The notes: generated by a model not told the origin, from the sequence alone. A stretch of 64,000 bases of DNA from Geodermatophilus sp. DSM 44513 (GCF_032460525.1 NZ_CP135963.1:4278001-4342000); one strand, 5' to 3'. Shown: positions 35,722 to 44,270, numbered from the stretch's first letter. Made by a program: numbers and translations.

Positions 35722-35876
35722 GGGGAGACCCTCCGGTCCCCGGTACGCACGGAGTCCCACCCACCCCACGGGTCACGGTCAGCCCGTGGGCATCTCGTCA
35801 CTCACCGCAACCACTGGGTCACTGACCCCCGGCGTGCCGCGAACCGCTCCGTCACGCGCTGAGGCAGCATCCGGGC

Positions 35877-36500
35877 GTGACCGCCGCCGCCCTCCCCCTC
35901 GCCGCCGACGACGCCTCGATCCCCGTGCGCCGCAGCCGGGCCGAGCGGCAGGCCATCGTGCTGGACACCGCGGAGCGGCTGTTCGCCACGCGCAGCTCGC
36001 GCAGCGTCGGGATGGACGAGCTGGTCCGGGAGACCGGGCTGGGCAAGATGACCGTCTACCGGCTGTTCAAGAGCAAGGACGAGCTGGTCGGCGCCTACCT
36101 CGCCCGCAAGGCGGCCACCGTGCTGGCGCAGATCGACGTGGAGCTGGCGCGGCTGCGGGACGACCCCCGGGCGGCGCTGCTGTCCGTCGTCCGGACGGTG
36201 GAGGCCGACGTCACGCGGGCGGGCTTCCGCGGGTGCCCGTTCACCAACGTGAGCAGCGAGTACGACGACCCGCAGCACCCGGCGCGCAGCGCCGCCGCCG
36301 ACTACAAGTTCGAGCTGCACGGTCGCCTGGAGCGCCTCGCCGAGCAGGTCGCCCCCGGCGAGGGCGAGGACCTGGCCGCGCAGGTGCACCTGATCATCGA
36401 CGGCATGTACCTGTCCGGCGGCCTGCTGGGCCCCGACGGCCCGGCCGCCCACGGCCGGGAGCTGGCCGAGCGGCTGGTGGACGCCGCCGCCGCCCGCTGA
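35877..36500 (+). CDS. TetR-family transcriptional regulator
   Basis: 207 residues from GTG 35877. N-terminal HTH: ERQAIVLDTAERLFATRSSR, MDELVRETGLGKMTVYRLFKSKDELVGAYL. The C-terminal ligand domain contains GFRGCPFTNVSSEYDDPQHP, a pattern seen in a common TetR subgroup with conserved Cys-Pro-Phe. No divergent target; the downstream gene at 36556 is the nearest candidate. Ligand unknown. Confidence 0.9.
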   Translation: MTAAALPLAADDASIPVRRSRAERQAIVLDTAERLFATRSSRSVGMDELVRETGLGKMTVYRLFKSKDELVGAYLARKAATVLAQIDVELARLRDDPRAALLSVVRTVEADVTRAGFRGCPFTNVSSEYDDPQHPARSAAADYKFELHGRLERLAEQVAPGEGEDLAAQVHLIIDGMYLSGGLLGPDGPAAHGRELAERLVDAAAAR

Positions 36501-36555
36501 GCACGGCGGCCGCGGTCGAGCGGCGGCCGGGCGCGGCGGACCGCAGGATGACCGG

Positions 36556-36981
36556 GTGAGCACCGACCGCAGCCGGCCCGACCTCGACGACACCACCGTG
36601 GAGGGCCTCGGCAAGCTCTCCGAGGCCCTGGAGACCATCGAGCAGGCCCGCGGGCAGCTCTACGGCTTCCACCAGCACTCCGGCAAGGCCGACCTGCTGC
36701 TCCAGGACGCCGTCGCGCTGTTGCGCGAGGCCGGCCACACCGCGCTCGCCGACGACCTCGAGCGCGACCTCGTCGGCCGCAACGTCATCGCCGACCGGTG
36801 GACCTTCCAGATCGTCGAGGACTACGACGCCGGTTACTGGTCGGTCTTCCGCGCCTTCGACGAGCGCGCCCGCACCGAGCTGGCCGACGGCGACCGGCAC
36901 GTTTTCGAGGCCCGGATGAAGCAGCGCGAGCGCAGTGCCGGGCACCCGGCGCACGAGGCGGGTCCCGCGCTGGCCGACTGA
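36556..36981 (+). CDS. Conserved actinobacterial protein, function unknown
   Basis: 141 residues, GTG start. Helical with conserved-looking segments EALETIEQARGQLYGFHQHSG, LLQDAVALLREAGH, LERDLVGRNVIADRWTFQI and YWSVFRAFDE. It resembles short uncharacterised proteins seen in many actinobacteria; no catalytic motif is visible. It lies 55 bp after the TetR gene in the same direction. The stop codon is followed immediately by a type I nested repeat. Confidence 0.75.
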   Translation: MSTDRSRPDLDDTTVEGLGKLSEALETIEQARGQLYGFHQHSGKADLLLQDAVALLREAGHTALADDLERDLVGRNVIADRWTFQIVEDYDAGYWSVFRAFDERARTELADGDRHVFEARMKQRERSAGHPAHEAGPALAD

Positions 36982-36988
36982 AGAAGGA

Positions 36989-37039
36989 CCTCCCTGCCCC
37001 CCGACGCTCGCACGCTCGCGTCGGGACCCTGCAGGGAGG
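36989..37039. terminator. Nested inverted repeat, type I (copy 2)
   Basis: Outer arms CCTCCCTGC/GCAGGGAGG (perfect 9 bp) and inner arms CCCGACG/CGTCGGG (perfect 7 bp) around a CTCGCACGCT core. The repeat leader GAAGAAGGACC begins inside the TGA stop of the preceding gene. Confidence 0.8.
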
Positions 37040-37083
37040 CCGACCGGGTCGCCGTCCTGACGGCGCCGACGCAGACTGGCCTC

Positions 37084-37251
37084 GTGACGATGCCCGAGCC
37101 CGACGAGCCACGCGACGTCGCACCCCTGGGCGCCGAGAAGGCCCCGCCCGGCGACCCGGACTCCCAGGGCGCCGGCACCGGGGACGGCCCGGGCGACGAG
37201 GTCGCGGGCCCCAGCTGGCCACCGGCCGGCACCGAGCCCGACGCGCGCTGA
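37084..37251 (+). CDS. Small acidic protein, 55 residues
   Basis: From GTG 37084 (ATG 37090 also possible): MPEPDEPRDVAPLGAEKAPP at the start, ending GTEPDAR. Disordered, acidic, no hydrophobic segment. It fits the pattern of the other small acidic proteins nearby. No clear ribosome site, so coding status is moderate. Confidence 0.45.
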   Translation: MTMPEPDEPRDVAPLGAEKAPPGDPDSQGAGTGDGPGDEVAGPSWPPAGTEPDAR

Positions 37252-37288
37252 CCGTGCGGGCGACGGCGGCCGGGACCAGACTCGACCC

Positions 37289-37663
37289 GTGACCGTGCCA
37301 GGCTCCGACCCCACGCGCCCGCGAGCGGCCGCCACCGGCCCGACGACGACCCCGGGGACGACGGCCCCCGGCACGGCGGCGGCCCCGGGCGGGACCGGCC
37401 CCGCCACCACCGGCCGAGCCGCGCCCCGCGAGCGCCACCCTGGTCGCACCATCGGCCGGACGCTCGCCCTGGCCCTGCTGCTGTTCGTGACCGTCGTGCT
37501 GGCGCTGTTCGTCGTCTACAACACCCAGACCGTCGAGATCAGCCTGGTCTTCGCGGACGTGCAGGCACCGCTCGTGCTGGCCCTGGTGATCGCCGCGGCG
37601 CTGGGCGGGCTGCTGGTCGGGCTGGCCGGCCTGGTGCTGCGCGCCCGCCGCCGCCACGGCTGA
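37289..37663 (+). CDS. LapA-domain (DUF1049) membrane protein
   Basis: 124 residues. A ~50-residue Thr/Pro/Ala-rich start is followed by two membrane helices (TLALALLLFVTVVLALFVVY and APLVLALVIAAALGGLLVGL) separated by NTQTVEISLVFADVQ, the LapA signature, and a short basic tail RARRRHG. The role of LapA-domain proteins outside proteobacteria is unknown. GTG start, 37 bp after the small acidic gene. Confidence 0.8.
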   Translation: MTVPGSDPTRPRAAATGPTTTPGTTAPGTAAAPGGTGPATTGRAAPRERHPGRTIGRTLALALLLFVTVVLALFVVYNTQTVEISLVFADVQAPLVLALVIAAALGGLLVGLAGLVLRARRRHG

Positions 37664-37800
37664 CCCGCCGGGTCACCCGGCGGGGGTGAGGACGGCCGCG
37701 GCCAGCGCGGTGGAGTGAGACCACCGGTGCGGGCCGGGCATGGACCGGCGGCCCCCCGGGCATGTCCCCCCGCGACCGGCCACGACGAGGGAGGACGACG

Positions 37801-38016
37801 ATGACCGATCCCGAGGGCAGCGACCGGATCCAGCAGGGCGCACCCACCGCGTCGGGCAGCGGCGACGACAGCAGCACCGGCACGGGCTTCGACGACGTCC
37901 CCCTCACCCGCGAGGAGGCCGTCGAGCGCGACGCCGCCCAGCCCGACGACCTGCCGGCGAAGGCGGAGAGTGATGCCGCCCGGGCCGAACGGGGCGGGTC
38001 CGGCGGCAGCCTGTGA
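37801..38016 (+). CDS. Small acidic, disordered protein, 71 residues
   Basis: ATG 37801 is preceded by GGGAGG. Sequence is rich in Asp, Glu, Ser and Gly (SGSGDDSSTGTGFDDVPLTR, REEAVERDAAQPDDLP). No fold or family recognised. In tandem with a similar small gene 31 bp downstream. Confidence 0.6.
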   Translation: MTDPEGSDRIQQGAPTASGSGDDSSTGTGFDDVPLTREEAVERDAAQPDDLPAKAESDAARAERGGSGGSL

Positions 38017-38047
38017 CCCACCGACCACCACGACGTCAGGAGACGAG

Positions 38048-38218
38048 ATGAGCGAGCCCCAGCCGGCGACCGGCGGGACCGGCCCGGGTCAGGACAACCT
38101 GGTCGACGGCGTCACCGGTGAGGACCGGCCCGACGGCGGCGAGCGCGACGAGGTCACGCTGACCACCGACGACGAGGCCCAGGACGACCACGCCCCGATC
38201 CAGCCCGGCAACAGCTGA
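38048..38218 (+). CDS. Small acidic protein, 56 residues
   Basis: ATG 38048, with AGGAGACGAG just upstream as ribosome site. Starts MSEPQPATGGTGPGQDNLVD and ends DDHAPIQPGNS. Conserved-looking DNLVDGVTGEDRPD segment; otherwise disordered. Same direction and style as the preceding small gene. Confidence 0.55.
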   Translation: MSEPQPATGGTGPGQDNLVDGVTGEDRPDGGERDEVTLTTDDEAQDDHAPIQPGNS

Positions 38219-38324
38219 GGGAGGACCCCCGTGCCCCCGCCACTCGCAGGTGTCAGGGGCCGGCCGTGCCGGGTCCGGCCCCCGCCGTGCAACCGGGGGA
38301 CGGCAGGCCCTAGCGTGCGGCGGC

Positions 38325-39080
38325 ATGGCGGACTCAGGGACCCTCAGCGGACGTCGCGCGCTCGTCACCGGCGGCGCCTCGGGCATCGGCCGGGCGTGCG
38401 CGGTGCGGCTGGCGCAGGCCGGTGCGGAGGTGGTCGTCGTCGACCGGGACGGCGCGGCGGCCGAGCAGGTGGCCGCCGCGGTCGGGGGGACGGCGGTCAC
38501 GGTCGACCTGTCCGACCTCGACGCGGTGGACGCCCTCGACCTCGACGTCGACGTGCTGGTCAACAACGCCGGCCTGCAGCACGTGGCGCCGCTGCACGAG
38601 TTCCCGGTGGACCGCTTCTCCCTCATCCTGCGGCTGATGCTGGAGACGCCGTTCCGGCTGGTCCGCGGGGCGCTGCCGCACATGTACGGCCGCGGCTGGG
38701 GCCGGGTGGTCAACATCAGCTCGGTGCACGGCCTGCGCGCCTCGCCGTTCAAGGGCGCCTACGTCACCGCCAAGCACGGCCTCGAGGGGCTGTCGAAGGT
38801 GATCGCGCTGGAGGGCGCCCCGCACGGGGTCACCTCCAACTGCGTCAACCCCGCCTACGTGCGCACCCCGCTGGTGGAGAACCAGATCGCCGACCAGGCG
38901 CGGGTGCACGGCCTGTCCGCCGACGAGGTGGTGGCGCAGGTGATGCTGGCGCCGGCCGCGGTCAAGCGGCTGATCGAGCCCGAGGAGGTCGCCGAGGCGG
39001 TGGCCCACCTGTGCTCCCCGGCGGCGGCCTCCATCACCGGCAGCTCACTGGTCATGGACGGCGGCTGGACCGCGCACTAG
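38325..39080 (+). CDS. Short-chain dehydrogenase, 3-hydroxybutyrate dehydrogenase type
   Basis: 251 residues. NAD-binding motif ALVTGGASGIGRACAVRLAQ, NNAG at VLVNNAGLQHVAP, catalytic Ser in NISSVHGLRAS and YxxxK in GAYVTAKHGLEG, C-terminal GSSLVMDGGWTAH. The QHVAP, SSVHG and C-terminal DGGWTAH stretches are characteristic of D-3-hydroxybutyrate dehydrogenase (BdhA), which interconverts 3-hydroxybutyrate and acetoacetate. ATG 38325. Its stop is 6 bp before the left hairpin of DUF559 unit B. Confidence 0.85.
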   Translation: MADSGTLSGRRALVTGGASGIGRACAVRLAQAGAEVVVVDRDGAAAEQVAAAVGGTAVTVDLSDLDAVDALDLDVDVLVNNAGLQHVAPLHEFPVDRFSLILRLMLETPFRLVRGALPHMYGRGWGRVVNISSVHGLRASPFKGAYVTAKHGLEGLSKVIALEGAPHGVTSNCVNPAYVRTPLVENQIADQARVHGLSADEVVAQVMLAPAAVKRLIEPEEVAEAVAHLCSPAAASITGSSLVMDGGWTAH

Positions 39081-39086
39081 GTCGGT

Positions 39087-39133
39087 GTGCACAGATCGTG
39101 GTCTCCCACCAGGGGTGACCACGACCTGTGCAC
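39087..39133. repeat. Palindromic hairpin repeat, left copy of DUF559 unit B
   Basis: Arms GTGCACAGATCGTGGTC (39087-39103) and GACCACGACCTGTGCAC (39117-39133) pair over 17 bp with a single G-T, and CCC/GGG extends the stem inside. Related to the copy at 40070-40120 (shared core ATCGTGGTC/GACCACGA) but not to the repeat of unit A. Confidence 0.88.
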
Positions 39134-39193
39134 AGCGGCAGGGGTGGGGACGGCGCGCCGGTCGGCGCGGCGCACGGGCGGGAGTCTGCGCCG

Positions 39194-40069
39194 GTGCCCG
39201 CGCCCGCAGCCGTCCCCGAGCCCCTCCGCACCTGCGCGTTCCGCGGGTCGTCTGCTGTCCGCGCGGGACTCCTGACCGCCAACCAGCTGCGCGGTCCCGC
39301 ATGGCGTCGGCTCTTCCCCGACGTCTACGTGCACCGGGGGCTGCCCGTCACGCACGTCGTGCGCGCCAGCGCCGCAGCCGCGCTCGTGGTGCCCGGCGCC
39401 GTCGTCACCGGGTGCAGCGCCGCCGCGCTCTGGGGTGTCGACCTGGCCGAGGCCGTCGACGACGTCGAGCTCACCGTGCAACCCGGCAGGCACCCGGTCC
39501 GGGTGCCCGGGCTCCGCGTGCGCCGCGCCCGCCTGCCGGCCGGGTGGCTCTCCCGACGACGCGGGGTGCCCACGACGAGCCCCGAGGCGACCACCGTACG
39601 GGTGGCCGGTGTGCTGGGCGGGGACGAGGCGGTGGTGGCGGTGGACCGACTCGTCGCCTCGGGCATCGCCGACCTGGCGGCGGTGCGGGTCCTGGCCGCG
39701 ACCCTGCAGGGTGCGGGCTCCCGGCGGGCACGGACCGCGTGCCGACTCGCCGACGGACTGGCTGGCTCTCCGCAGGAGACGAGACTGCGGCTGCTGCTGA
39801 TCCGCGCGGACCTCCCGCCGCCGGTGGCCCAGTTCGTGGTCCGGGATGAGGCAGGCTTCGTCGCCCGGGTCGACTTCGCCTGGCCGCACCGGCGGGTCGC
39901 CGTCGAGTACGACGGTGCCTGGCACGCCGAACCCGGACAGTTCGCCCGCGACCGGCGGCGCCTCAACCGGCTCCAGGCCGTGGGGTGGCGGGTGGTGTTC
40001 GTGACCGCCGCAGACCTGCACCGCCCCGGCGAGCTGCTGGCCCGGATCGCGGCGGCCCTGACGCTGTGA
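39194..40069 (+). CDS. Winged-helix (AbiEi-like) + DUF559 endonuclease-fold protein B
   Basis: 291 residues from GTG 39194, chosen for the GGGCGGGAG ribosome site and because GTG 39128 would lie in the hairpin arm. N-terminal winged-helix-like region (SAVRAGLLTANQLRGPAWRR, LFPDVYVHRG), a middle domain (VVTGCSAAALWGVDLAE), and a C-terminal DUF559/Vsr-like fold: SPQETRLRLLLI, ARVDFAWPHRRVAVEYDGAWH, FARDRRRLNRLQAVGWRVVFV. The core Lys after EYDG is replaced by Ala-Trp, as in many DUF559 proteins. Same domain plan as the gene at 3214 but low overall identity. Flanked by its own pair of palindromes. Confidence 0.8.
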   Translation: MPAPAAVPEPLRTCAFRGSSAVRAGLLTANQLRGPAWRRLFPDVYVHRGLPVTHVVRASAAAALVVPGAVVTGCSAAALWGVDLAEAVDDVELTVQPGRHPVRVPGLRVRRARLPAGWLSRRRGVPTTSPEATTVRVAGVLGGDEAVVAVDRLVASGIADLAAVRVLAATLQGAGSRRARTACRLADGLAGSPQETRLRLLLIRADLPPPVAQFVVRDEAGFVARVDFAWPHRRVAVEYDGAWHAEPGQFARDRRRLNRLQAVGWRVVFVTAADLHRPGELLARIAAALTL

Positions 40070-40120
40070 GTGTGCGCTCATCGTGGTCTCACCGCGGTGT
40101 GGACCACGATGGGTGCACAC
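40070..40120. repeat. Palindromic hairpin repeat, right copy of DUF559 unit B
   Basis: Starts at the base after the stop codon. Arms GTGTGCGCTCATCGTGGTC and GACCACGATGGGTGCACAC pair with two mismatches; the interior holds a perfect CACCGCGGTG dyad (40090-40099). Ends 30 bp before the next gene. Confidence 0.88.
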
Positions 40121-40150
40121 CGGCGCCGGCGGCCCTCCTAGCCTGGGCCC

Positions 40151-41038
40151 GTGTCCCCCGCCGCCCCGACCCACCTGCCGGCGGCGGAGTGGACGGCGCA
40201 GGTGCGGGGGCACGCCGAGCGGGTCGACGCGCTCACCGCCGGGCACCGCGCGCGGCGCGCCGCCGGCACCCGGCACCCGGTCGAGGACTTCCTGTTCGAG
40301 TACTACAGCGCCCGGCCGGCCCAGCTGCGCCGCTGGCACCCGGGGGCCGGGGTGGTGCTGGAGCCGGCCGCGGACGGCCCGGCGCCGCACGCCTCCTGGC
40401 GCTGGTACGCCACCGGCGACGACGGGGCGGTGGCCCTGGACCGCGCGGCCTTCCTGGCCGACCGGGGGGACACCGTCGCCTTCGTGGCCCGGCTGCTCGC
40501 CGCGACCGCGGGCCGTCCGGCGTTCACCGGCTGCTTCGGCCTGCACGAGTGGGCGATGGTCTACCGGGACGACGGGCACCGGCACCCGCTGCCGCTGCGG
40601 CTGGGTCAGGCCGGCACCGACGCCGTGGTGGAGGCCCACCCGGTCCGCTGCTCGCACGTGGACGCGTTCCGGTTCTTCACCCCGGCCGCCGTCGGCCGCA
40701 ACAAGCTGCAGCCCACCCGCGCCACCCAGGTGGAGCTGGAGCAGCCCGGCTGCCTGCACGCCACCATGGACGTCTACAAGTGGGCGTACAAGCTGGGCCC
40801 GGCGGTCCCCGGCGAGCTGCTGCTGGACTGCTTCGTGCTGGCCGCCGACGTGCGGGTGCTGGACATGCGGGCCTCGCCGTACGACCTGCGCTCGGCCGGG
40901 TACCAGCCGGTCGCCATCGAGACGCCGGAGGGCAAGGCGCAGTACGTGGCCGCGCAGCGGGGGTTCGCCCACCGCGGCGCCCAGCTGCGCGCCCGGCTGC
41001 TCGAGGTGTGCCGGGGGCTCCCGGACGCCACCGGGTGA
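40151..41038 (+). CDS. Conserved protein often labelled 3-methyladenine DNA glycosylase
   Basis: 295 residues, GTG start. Characteristic segments are HPVEDFLFEYYSARPAQLRRW, FTGCFGLHEWAMVYR, LRLGQAGTDAVVEAHPVRCS, CSHVDAFRFFTPAA and HATMDVYKWAYKLGP. Databases commonly call these proteins 3-methyladenine DNA glycosylase, but none of the usual HhH-GPD or AAG motifs is visible, so the label is doubtful. Function unknown. Follows DUF559 unit B. Confidence 0.7.
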   Translation: MSPAAPTHLPAAEWTAQVRGHAERVDALTAGHRARRAAGTRHPVEDFLFEYYSARPAQLRRWHPGAGVVLEPAADGPAPHASWRWYATGDDGAVALDRAAFLADRGDTVAFVARLLAATAGRPAFTGCFGLHEWAMVYRDDGHRHPLPLRLGQAGTDAVVEAHPVRCSHVDAFRFFTPAAVGRNKLQPTRATQVELEQPGCLHATMDVYKWAYKLGPAVPGELLLDCFVLAADVRVLDMRASPYDLRSAGYQPVAIETPEGKAQYVAAQRGFAHRGAQLRARLLEVCRGLPDATG

Positions 41039-41118
41039 GACCGGTCCGACGTCCGCAGCTCACCGGGGGTGCACGTGGCCGTCCCGGGGGCGTGGCCCGG
41101 GAGTCGTACGGTCGGGGG

Positions 41119-41949
41119 GTGACCTCCACGCGCACCGACCGCTGGCTGCGGCTCGACGGGACCACGAACACCCGTGACCTCGGTGGCCTGCCCACCGTCG
41201 ACGGCGGCACGACGGTCCGTGGCCGGGTGCTGCGCAGCGACAACCTGCAGACCCTGAGCGAGGCCGACGTCCGCCGGCTGGTGGAGGAGCTGCCGCTGCG
41301 GGAGGTGGTCGACCTGCGCACCACCGCGGAGGTGCTGCTGGAGGGCCGCGGGCCGCTGCGCGCGGTGCCCGGGGTGACCCACCGCCACTTCAGCCTGCTG
41401 CCCGAGCGCGGCCAGCACACCGACGTGTTCGCCGCCGAGGAGGACGACGCCCCCGAGCTGCCGGCCGGCTGGGCGGAGTCGATCCTGCCGCGGCAGGTGG
41501 CCGAGGCCGACCAGGACGAGCCGCCGGCGGTGCGCTCCTACCTGGGCTACCTGACCCACCGGCCGGACAACGTGGTCGCCGCGCTGCGGGCCCTCGCCGC
41601 CGACCCCGACGGCGCCACCGTCGTGCACTGCGCGGCCGGCAAGGACCGCACCGGCGTGGTGTGCATGTTCGCCCTGGCCGCGGCCGGGGTCCCGCACGAG
41701 GAGATCGTCGCCGACTACGCGCTCACCGCCGAGGTGATCGACGCGCTGGTCGCCAAGCTGGCCGCCTCACCAACCTACGCCGAGGACATGGTCACCCGCG
41801 ACGTCGCCTCCCACACCCCCCGCGCCGAGACCATGACCCGGCTGCTCGCGCTGCTCGACGAGCGCCACGGCGGGCCGCTGGGCTGGCTGACCGAGCACGG
41901 GTTCGGCGCCGACGAGCAGGCCGCGCTGCGGACCCGCCTGCGCGACTGA
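41119..41949 (+). CDS. Tyrosine-protein phosphatase (PtpB/SIW14-like)
   Basis: 276 residues from GTG 41119. N-terminal LDGTTNTRDLGGLPT and catalytic loop VVHCAAGKDRTGVVCMFAL (CX5R), as in the bacterial lipid/tyrosine phosphatase family to which mycobacterial PtpB belongs. A ~30-residue acidic insertion (AAEEDDAPELPAGWAESI) precedes the active-site half. Substrate unknown. Ends 13 bp upstream of a nested repeat shared with the convergent GGDEF gene. Confidence 0.88.
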   Translation: MTSTRTDRWLRLDGTTNTRDLGGLPTVDGGTTVRGRVLRSDNLQTLSEADVRRLVEELPLREVVDLRTTAEVLLEGRGPLRAVPGVTHRHFSLLPERGQHTDVFAAEEDDAPELPAGWAESILPRQVAEADQDEPPAVRSYLGYLTHRPDNVVAALRALAADPDGATVVHCAAGKDRTGVVCMFALAAAGVPHEEIVADYALTAEVIDALVAKLAASPTYAEDMVTRDVASHTPRAETMTRLLALLDERHGGPLGWLTEHGFGADEQAALRTRLRD

Positions 41950-41962
41950 GCAGCTGGCGGGT

Positions 41963-42015
41963 GGCCCCCTCAGGGTCCCGCGGTGAGCTCGCGAGCCGCG
42001 GGGGGCGGGGGGTCC
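41963..42015. repeat. Nested inverted repeat, type I (copy 3), encoding the end of the GGDEF protein
   Basis: Outer arms GGCCCCC/GGGGGTCC and inner arms CCCGCGG/CCGCGGG (perfect 7 bp) with loop TGAGCTCGCGAG. On the minus strand the repeat leader AAGAAGGACC is read as codons, so the repeat supplies the last ~14 residues (DPPPPAARELTAGP) of the convergent gene. Possibly also a terminator for the phosphatase gene. Confidence 0.75.
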
Positions 42016-44039
42016 TTCTTCTTGTGCCGGTACATCTCCGCGTCGGCGACGCGCAGCAGGGTCCCGGGGTCGCCGTCCGGCCCGCCGTGGACGGCGACGC
42101 CCACCGAGACGCCCACGTCGACCCGGGTCCCCTCCAGCCGGAACGGCTCGGTGAAGCAGCCGGTGACCCGGTCGACCACCCGATCGGCGTCCTCGGGCCG
42201 GGCCAGAGTGGGCAGCACGACGGCGAACTCGTCACCGCTGAGCCGGCCCACGGTGTCCCCGGGGCGGACGGCGGCGCGCAGCCGGGCGGCCACCTGGCGC
42301 AGCAGCTCGTCGCCGGCGGCGTGCCCGAGGGAGTCGTTGACCGCCTTGAACCGGTCGAGGTCGCAGAACAGCACACCGACGTGCTGACCGGGCGTCGCGG
42401 CGGCCAGGGTCGTGGCGAGGGTGTCCCGGAAGAGCACCCGGTTGGGCAACCCGGTGAGCCCGTCGTGGGTGGCCTGGCGACGGACGGTCTCCAGCAACCG
42501 CGCCCGCTGCAGGGCCGTGGCGGCCTGGTCCCCCACGCCGCGCAGCCGGACGAGGGTGTCACCGACGAGTCCGTGCGCCTGCCCGGCCGGCCAGCCTGCG
42601 GTCACCACGCCGAGGAACGTGCGGCCGGCGAGGACGGGGACGGCGACGACCTCGTCGAGGTCCGTGCCCAGCAGCAGGTCGCGCAGCACCGGGCTGCTCG
42701 TCCCGGGCCGCAGGACGCGCGGCTCGCGGTCGGCCAGCATGCCGACGACCTCCGGGACCTCCTCGGCGTGCAGGGGGGTGGCGTCCAGCAGGGCGTGCGC
42801 GGCACCGCTGTGGCCGGTCGTGGCCGAGGTGCGCAGGCAACCCGACGCGGGGTCCCACAGCAGGACCGCCGCGCTGTGGCAGCCGACGACGTGCGGCAGG
42901 GCCTCGGCCACGACGGCGGAGACGGTGGCGGCCTCGGTCGCCCCGGACAGCTCGTGGGCCAGGCTCAGCAGCGCACCGGCCCGGTCGGCCTCCTCCCGGG
43001 CGCTGCCCAGGGCGAGGACGAGGTCGAGGGCCGCGGCGGCGTGGCTGGCGTAGGCGGCCAGCATGGGCCCCTCGTGCCCGAGCTCACCGCCGCCGGGGTG
43101 GTAGACCACCGCGAGCCGGCCGTGGGTGCGTCGCGCCGAGGTGACGTCTACCGCCACCACGTGCGGGCCGGGGTCACCGCCGCTCAGCAGCGTCGCGGCC
43201 AGCGTGTCGCGCTGGTCCTCCGGCACGCCGGCGGAGTGCACCCGGGGTGGGCCGCCGGCCGGGTCGGCCACGGCCAGCAGGTACCCGGGCGCCAGCACCG
43301 CGGTGGCCGCCCGTTCCACGATGCGGTGCAGGACCGAGTCGGCGTCCGCGCTGGCCACCAGGTCGGCCGCGGCCGACTGCAGGGTGCTCAGCTGCTGGCG
43401 CAGGGCGACCAGCTCCGGGTCGGCCGCGTCCCCGCTCCGGAGGCCGCGCCGCCACCCCCGCCGCTGCCAGCGCAGCCGGTAGAGGCAGGCCAGGTGCCCG
43501 TCGGCCTCGCACTCGGGGTGCTGCAGCTCGGCCGGTGGGAGACCGAAGATGGTCGGCACCATGCCGATGAGGCCCTGGGCGTACTCGCAGTCCAGCCGGG
43601 AGTGCCGGTGGCCGGGGTGCAGCGTGTACCGGAGGGTGGCCGAGGTGCTGCCCGCGGACAGCACCTGCATCGTCGAGGTGGTGGAGAACTTCGCCACCGC
43701 CCGGGGCAGCTGCCGGTACACCTGGCGGGGTGAGCCCATGGTGCGCACCAACAGCACCAGGGCGGGGTGCAGCCCGTTGCCGAGCGCCTCGCGTCCGACG
43801 CGGAACATCGTCCCCGGGTCGCCCAGCACCTCGGTCGCGGCGGTGAACAGGCGGATCCGGGTGTCGTAGCTCGTCCAGTGCGACGGCTGGGACAGCTCGG
43901 CCGCGGAGTGCGGCACGCCGGCGGAGCGCAGCACCGCCTCGACGGCCTCGTCCCCACCCCGCCGGCGGACGTGCGCCAGGAGCAGCCCCGTCGTGGCACC
44001 CGAGGTCTCGCGCGGCTCGGCCGGCGGGACGGCGCTCAC
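41970..44039 (-). CDS. V4R-like/GAF/GGDEF diguanylate cyclase
   Basis: 689 residues, ATG 44039. The N-terminal ~200 residues end in HPECEADGHLACLYRLRW, reminiscent of 4-vinyl-reductase/heme-NO-binding-like sensor folds. Two GAF-like regions follow (~215-340, ~360-505), then GGDEF (~515-680): THDGLTGLPNRVLF, FCDLDRFKAVNDSLGH, and the active site RLSGDEFAVV (SGDEF variant, generally active). No EAL. Predicted to synthesise c-di-GMP in response to an unknown cytosolic signal. The last residues are encoded by a dispersed repeat. Confidence 0.87.
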   Translation of the reverse strand: MSAVPPAEPRETSGATTGLLLAHVRRRGGDEAVEAVLRSAGVPHSAAELSQPSHWTSYDTRIRLFTAATEVLGDPGTMFRVGREALGNGLHPALVLLVRTMGSPRQVYRQLPRAVAKFSTTSTMQVLSAGSTSATLRYTLHPGHRHSRLDCEYAQGLIGMVPTIFGLPPAELQHPECEADGHLACLYRLRWQRRGWRRGLRSGDAADPELVALRQQLSTLQSAAADLVASADADSVLHRIVERAATAVLAPGYLLAVADPAGGPPRVHSAGVPEDQRDTLAATLLSGGDPGPHVVAVDVTSARRTHGRLAVVYHPGGGELGHEGPMLAAYASHAAAALDLVLALGSAREEADRAGALLSLAHELSGATEAATVSAVVAEALPHVVGCHSAAVLLWDPASGCLRTSATTGHSGAAHALLDATPLHAEEVPEVVGMLADREPRVLRPGTSSPVLRDLLLGTDLDEVVAVPVLAGRTFLGVVTAGWPAGQAHGLVGDTLVRLRGVGDQAATALQRARLLETVRRQATHDGLTGLPNRVLFRDTLATTLAAATPGQHVGVLFCDLDRFKAVNDSLGHAAGDELLRQVAARLRAAVRPGDTVGRLSGDEFAVVLPTLARPEDADRVVDRVTGCFTEPFRLEGTRVDVGVSVGVAVHGGPDGDPGTLLRVADAEMYRHKKKDPPPPAARELTAGP

Positions 44040-44270
44040 CGACGCGGTCCGGAGGGGACGTCGGCCCGGGGGTGGTCCGCGCTGCGTGCGGACGATCTGA
44101 TCACGCCCGGGGGATCGGCAGTGCGCGCCGGCGGGTTGAGCGGGTCCACCCCTCGGGAGGAGCCGCGGGCGGGCCCTCCCCGGACGCAGCGACCCCGGAC
44201 AGCAGCGACCCCGGTCCTCGTCGGGCGAGGCCGGGGTCGCACGTCGTCCCTCCCGGGGGAGGGGTGCTGC

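Noticed and set aside
39128..39193. Earlier GTG start for DUF559 gene B
   Set aside because: It would put the first codons in the hairpin arm and has no ribosome site; GTG 39194 has one.
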